Positions 60,457-64,000 of a stretch of 64,000 nucleotides of DNA are shown here, one piece after another. The position numbers and the translations under genes were made by a program. The notes beneath the pieces are model-generated. The model was not told the origin of the DNA. It saw nothing but the letters and a program-made list of their open reading frames with translations, and made no database searches. Positions within the stretch are counted from its first letter, which is position 1, and each line of letters opens with the position of its first letter. This stretch comes from Nanosynbacter sp963524495 (GTDB lineage Bacteria > Patescibacteriota > Saccharimonadia > Saccharimonadales > Saccharimonadaceae), in NCBI GenBank assembly GCA_046846435.1, contig CP128407.1, positions 310,001 to 374,000 of the forward strand, given 5' to 3'.

Positions 60457-60560
60457 AGTAAACTCCTTTTGGAGTCGGGCGAGAATGGACCTTCTCGCAA
60501 ACGGCACATTTGACACATGGCACGAGTCAAATGCGAACCCAGTGCGAAACTGCACGAAAG
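60457..60560 (-). ncRNA. Cassette D: structured leader
   Basis: Four successive hairpins: GTGC/GCAC, GCATTTGAC/GTCAAATGTGC, GCGAGAA-GGTCCA-TTCTCGC, and ACTCC-AAAA-GGAGT. The last one contains the Shine-Dalgarno, so translation may be controlled by unfolding. Confidence 0.6.
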
Positions 60561-60562
60561 GC

Positions 60563-60596
60563 TGATATATATATCAATACGAGAACAAAACGTCAA
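60563..60596 (-). promoter_or_regulatory. Cassette D: promoter with palindromic -10 region
   Basis: TTGACG (60591-60596), 17 bp, TATATA within TGATATATATATCA (60563-60576), with a second TTGACA upstream (60602-60609 region) as in A and C. Confidence 0.75.
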
Positions 60597-60683
60597 GGGT
60601 TTTTGTCAATAATGTGGTGTAATATTTCTATCACCCCCGTTACGATCGCGGCGTGTTATATAGTAACCGTATAAGTTTTAGTC

Positions 60684-61664
60684 CTACTCTACTTCTCGCA
60701 AAGCTTTATCCGTCGCCGCCACCAATTCCCGCACGACTTCGTCATAATCCTCATACACGCGGAATCCTGCCGCGTACGGATGGCCGCCGCCGCCGAAGTA
60801 GCCAGCCACGATGTTGGCGATCGGTAGGTTACCGCGCAGGCGGGCGGTTAGTTTGCCGTCGGGGTAGGTTTTGATAACGCAACTGAGCGCCACGCCCTCG
60901 ACCAGCCGCAGTTCGTCGCCGATCAGCGCGCCGGGGTTGTAGGCGTCGCTGTACTGTTGAATTTCCTCAAACGGCACGTGTACCAGCGCCAATTGCCCAT
61001 CCAGTAAATATTCGATTCGCTCAATTAGCCTGCCTTTGTACGCCAAAATCTCTGGCGATTTTTTCATAAATTCGCGCCGTCGTTCTTCAATTTCGGCATT
61101 GGATGCACCCAGATCGGTCAATTCGCCCGCCACGTGGAAGGTTGACGCGGTGGTGTTTGGCGTGGTGAGACCCAGGCTGTCAGACATGATGGCGATGAGG
61201 AGGTCTTCGGCGGCTTGCTGGTTGATAATCCAGTCAGCGTGGGTGAACAATTGGTAGAGCAATTCCCCGGTAGCCACTACGGTGTCAGAGAGCATGGTGT
61301 GCTCAAAACTCAGGGTTGACTCGGCGGTGTGGTGGTCGATAACCAAGACTGGGTGCGTTTCCAAAAAATGCCGTACGCCCGGCGTTTCTAAGACCTTGCT
61401 GAGCAAAATATCAGCGCTGGTGTCAACGATGATAGCCAGGTCGACACGGGTCGGAAAATCGCCAACGACCCTATCCCAGCCACGGATGTAGCGCAGATAT
61501 TTGGGGATGTCGACTGGGCAATACAACGTCACAGTTTTACCCAAATCGCTCAGCACCTCCTCTAGCGCCAAGCTAGAGCCCAGGCTGTCGCCATCAGGGT
61601 TTTCGGCCTGGATGATGACGATATTGTTGGCGGATTGGATGAGTTGCTCGGCGGTATCAAACAT
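60684..61664 (-). CDS. DHH-DHHA1 phosphoesterase (NrnA-like)
   Basis: The 326-residue enzyme has the DHH domain (NPDGDSLGSSLAL, IVDTSA, VIDHHTAES with the DHH triad) and a DHHA1 domain (GKLTARLRG, FGGGGHPYAAGF). NrnA enzymes degrade very short RNAs and may remove phosphate from pAp. Similarity also includes cyclic-di-AMP-linear product phosphodiesterases. TATAAT lies exactly 6 nt before the ATG (leaderless). Confidence 0.92.
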   Translation of the reverse strand: MFDTAEQLIQSANNIVIIQAENPDGDSLGSSLALEEVLSDLGKTVTLYCPVDIPKYLRYIRGWDRVVGDFPTRVDLAIIVDTSADILLSKVLETPGVRHFLETHPVLVIDHHTAESTLSFEHTMLSDTVVATGELLYQLFTHADWIINQQAAEDLLIAIMSDSLGLTTPNTTASTFHVAGELTDLGASNAEIEERRREFMKKSPEILAYKGRLIERIEYLLDGQLALVHVPFEEIQQYSDAYNPGALIGDELRLVEGVALSCVIKTYPDGKLTARLRGNLPIANIVAGYFGGGGHPYAAGFRVYEDYDEVVRELVAATDKALREVE

Positions 61665-61706
61665 AGTCTTATTATAGCAGATGGGAGTTTCGGTGGGGTG
61701 GTGGGG

Positions 61707-63653
61707 CTATTCATCGCGCATGTCCTTAATCGGGTTGCGGCGGGTGTTGCGGATGAGTGGTATCAGGCACGCCAGCACAGCAGCAGCGATGATACTGAGG
61801 GCGACCGCGCCGATAATTGTCCAGTCAATCGTCCAGAAATGGAAGATCGTCGCCAAATCTTTCGGCGTCATGGCGATGCGCAGCGTCGCGGTGATTTGAC
61901 TAGCCAGTAAATTGTCGGCAATATATACGACGATTAGTCCGGCGGCGATGCTAAACAGCGCGGTAAGCAGCGCCACGATCATGGTGTAGACGAAATAAAT
62001 TTGGCTAATATCAAGCCGCGTTGCTCCGAGCGCTCGAAAAACTGCGGATTCTTTGCGGCTGTCGGCGATGGTGCGGGAAATGATAATCAGCAAGATAAAG
62101 GCGGCGATGATCGTCACGCCGATGAACGTCCACATGATGATTGGCCTGAGGCGTTCCATGGCGTCGTAATTGACGAGCGAGTTGCTGCCGGTGGGCGACG
62201 CGAATACTACGTAGCGCGGCAGGCAGATTGATTTATTAGATTTTTGGGTTTTGGAGGCTCCGGTGGGTTCGGGTTGCGCGGCTCCTTCGCCGCAAGAAGC
62301 GGCTGCCAGGTAGCTGCGAGCTTTATTGGGGTCGCTGAATTCATAGATAGCTAGTGTCTCTTCCCTGCTGGCGTTACCTTGATCATTGTTGGTGGCAGTT
62401 TGAATGGTCGATTCAAGTGCCGTTTGCGCCGCGGTGGTCATCGGGCCGCGCGGCATGATCCAGGCGTACGCCAGGCGGGTGCTTAAAAATTGCTGTAAGA
62501 AGCTGCCAATATCGCTTTGGGTAGCCTTAATGCCGTCTGGCATCAGGCCGACGACGCGGAAAGTAAATTTAGCCTGGGCGGGTTCGGGCTGGGCTGAGCC
62601 AAAAGTCTGATCAAATTGGCGTTGGTTAGCTTCGGTGCGCTTGGCTTCGGCTGAACGATTATCTTTAATGACGGTTGGCGCAGCGCAGGAATCAGCGGAC
62701 GGCATGGCGTATTCGCGGTCTGGCTTAACATAATCGGCGGATGGTTTCTTGGCCTGATTGGCGGCAGCTTGGATTTGCTGTTTGGCGGTTTGCAGTAACG
62801 CTCGCGAAGTCGGGTTGCGATAACAGGCGCTGAATGTCAGATGCCCGGCTTTTTGGCGCAATTCTTTGAGTCGTGCTAGTTGCGTGTCATTGCTGGCATT
62901 TTTATCCAGCGGCTTGAGGCCGAGCAGCGCTTCGGCGTCCTGGTAGCGGATGATCAGCGGAATCTCGCTGGGTTTGGCGCTGACACCAGCGAGCAAATAT
63001 CCGCCCAGCAACGATTGGTCAATGGCGGTTATATTGCTGAATTGCTGCTTAAATTCTTCCAGCGGGGTCGGCTGGTTGTTTTGCTGGCGCTTGTCATCAA
63101 ACGACTCAATTCCCCGCTCCATATAATTCAGCATGCCATTGGCGGCGATTGATTGAATACTAAACTGCTGCACGGCACCGCGGGTGCGGGCAAATTGCCA
63201 CTGCGCGTCCGCTGTGAGGCGCGGTAATTTGGCGGTTTCTTGGCGAATAAGCCGCTGGACAATGACGCTCTGGTTGTTCGGGTACGGCGGGCTATCAGGA
63301 AACGACTGCATGATTGGCGGTTCGGATTTGGGGTCGTATGGCAGGCCGAGGCGAGCGGCCAGCGCCTGCTTGTCCTTGATCATTTGCGTGCGTTCGGCTT
63401 CGGCGCGAGCAGTTAGATTTGAGGTAAATTCAATATTATTTGGCCGGATGGCGGTTTGCGCTACCAAATAGCGGCTGTTCAGGCTGCCCCGATCAAACTC
63501 CTCGACGCTCCGCTGAGCGCCCATTAGCATAGTCAGCCCCGCCAGCAACGCCGCGAAAAGCAGCCCGGACACGACCACGGTGATGGACAAGCGAATGCGC
63601 CGCACCCGGAGTTTGGTGCCAGCCAGTCGCAGTGAATCGGTGATTCTAAGCAT
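61707..63653 (-). CDS. ABC transporter permease, MacB/FtsX type
   Basis: The 648-residue protein has an N-terminal helix (LSITVVVSGLLFAALLAGLTMLMG), a ~430-residue external domain, and three C-terminal helices (IIMWTFIGVTIIAAFILLII; IYFVYTMIVALLTALFSIAAGLIVVYI; TIIGAVALSIIAAAVLACLIPLI). VFRALGATRLDISQIYF is the conserved cytoplasmic loop. The external domain is about twice the size of that at 15.9 kb. Its start overlaps the ATPase gene by 8 nt. Confidence 0.9.
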   Translation of the reverse strand: MLRITDSLRLAGTKLRVRRIRLSITVVVSGLLFAALLAGLTMLMGAQRSVEEFDRGSLNSRYLVAQTAIRPNNIEFTSNLTARAEAERTQMIKDKQALAARLGLPYDPKSEPPIMQSFPDSPPYPNNQSVIVQRLIRQETAKLPRLTADAQWQFARTRGAVQQFSIQSIAANGMLNYMERGIESFDDKRQQNNQPTPLEEFKQQFSNITAIDQSLLGGYLLAGVSAKPSEIPLIIRYQDAEALLGLKPLDKNASNDTQLARLKELRQKAGHLTFSACYRNPTSRALLQTAKQQIQAAANQAKKPSADYVKPDREYAMPSADSCAAPTVIKDNRSAEAKRTEANQRQFDQTFGSAQPEPAQAKFTFRVVGLMPDGIKATQSDIGSFLQQFLSTRLAYAWIMPRGPMTTAAQTALESTIQTATNNDQGNASREETLAIYEFSDPNKARSYLAAASCGEGAAQPEPTGASKTQKSNKSICLPRYVVFASPTGSNSLVNYDAMERLRPIIMWTFIGVTIIAAFILLIIISRTIADSRKESAVFRALGATRLDISQIYFVYTMIVALLTALFSIAAGLIVVYIADNLLASQITATLRIAMTPKDLATIFHFWTIDWTIIGAVALSIIAAAVLACLIPLIRNTRRNPIKDMRDE

Positions 63654-64000
63654 CGGTTATCCTCCCGTCCTTCAGGCGGATTTCACGATCGGCTGCTGCG
63701 GCGATGTCTGGATTATGTGTAACGATAACGACGGTGGTGCCGAGTTCGCGGCGGATTTGGTGAAATAGGTCGATGATGCGGTCGGAATTGGCGCTGTCCA
63801 GATTGCCTGTCGGTTCGTCGGCGAGTAAAATATTCGGGCGATTGAATAAGGCGCGGGCGATGGCAGCGCGCTGAATTTGACCGCCGGAAAGTTCGCGCGG
63901 CAAATGGTGCATTCGGTCTGCTAGTCCGACCAATTCGGCGAGTTCCTGGGCGCGGGCGCGGCGCTGCTTGGGCTTGACACGGGCAAACATGGCGGGTATT
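63646..64000 (-). CDS. ABC transporter ATP-binding protein (LolD/MacB type), truncated by window edge
   Basis: The C-terminal ~118 residues are visible: LSGGQIQRAAIARAL (signature), NILLADEPTGNLD (Walker B), VTHNPDIAAAADR (switch His). The N-terminal part with Walker A lies beyond 64000. Partner of the permease that follows. Confidence 0.93.
   Translation of the reverse strand, partial: IPAMFARVKPKQRRARAQELAELVGLADRMHHLPRELSGGQIQRAAIARALFNRPNILLADEPTGNLDSANSDRIIDLFHQIRRELGTTVVIVTHNPDIAAAADREIRLKDGRITDA

Overview
The window reads as a chromosomal segment of a small-genome bacterium of the Candidate Phyla Radiation, most likely Saccharibacteria (TM7). This is inferred from gene content and expression style, not from a marker-gene match. 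Genes are tightly packed, UGA is a stop codon, and there is no biosynthetic pathway in 64 kb. Many transcripts look leaderless: in 15 genes a TANNNT -10 box lies exactly 6 nt before the start codon. Surface, two-component, ABC and glycosyltransferase genes dominate.

Layout. 0-8 kb: two-component genes, a Gre-like factor, an ABC-2 exporter, an AI-2E family transporter, cysS and an EEP nuclease. 8-12 kb: der and an rRNA pseudouridine synthase, each followed by a small-protein cassette (A, B). 12-28 kb: sensor kinases and response regulators with long Pro/Thr-rich tails, a FtsX/LolD-type ABC system, gltX, DUF3048, DUF4367-like and PEGA envelope proteins, a sortase, tRNA-Glu(CTC) and tRNA-Leu(CAA). 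28-36.5 kb: repair and salvage enzymes, two tandem VanY peptidases, exonuclease III, two GT4 glycosyltransferases and smpB. 36.6-38.4 kb: three unrecognised AT-richer genes. 38.5-48.3 kb: an ABC-F ATPase, then the F1Fo ATP synthase operon with an extra gene between gamma and beta. 48.3-52.2 kb: a frameshifted kinase-like gene, dus, a self-regulating Fic gene and a very structured noncoding transcript. 52.2-64 kb: UvrD-nuclease, P-type ATPase, cassettes C and D, an M16-like protein, a DHH phosphoesterase and a MacB-type ABC system.

Two patterns are not explained by ordinary annotation. (1) At least six housekeeping genes (der, ABC-F, atpH, dus, uvrD-like, P-type ATPase) carry in-frame nested palindromic inserts. 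The der and ABC-F inserts share a nearly identical core, while their outer stem arms differ in sequence yet stay complementary. (2) Five minus-strand transcription units (A, B, C, D, E) share a promoter with a -10 region built into TGATATATATATCA (degenerate in E). A, B and C each have a conserved leader hairpin, a short two-helix membrane protein of unrelated sequence, and a conserved ~114-nt 3' RNA whose stems covary. E is about 810 nt, almost entirely hairpins, and contains a tRNA-like acceptor/T-arm element.
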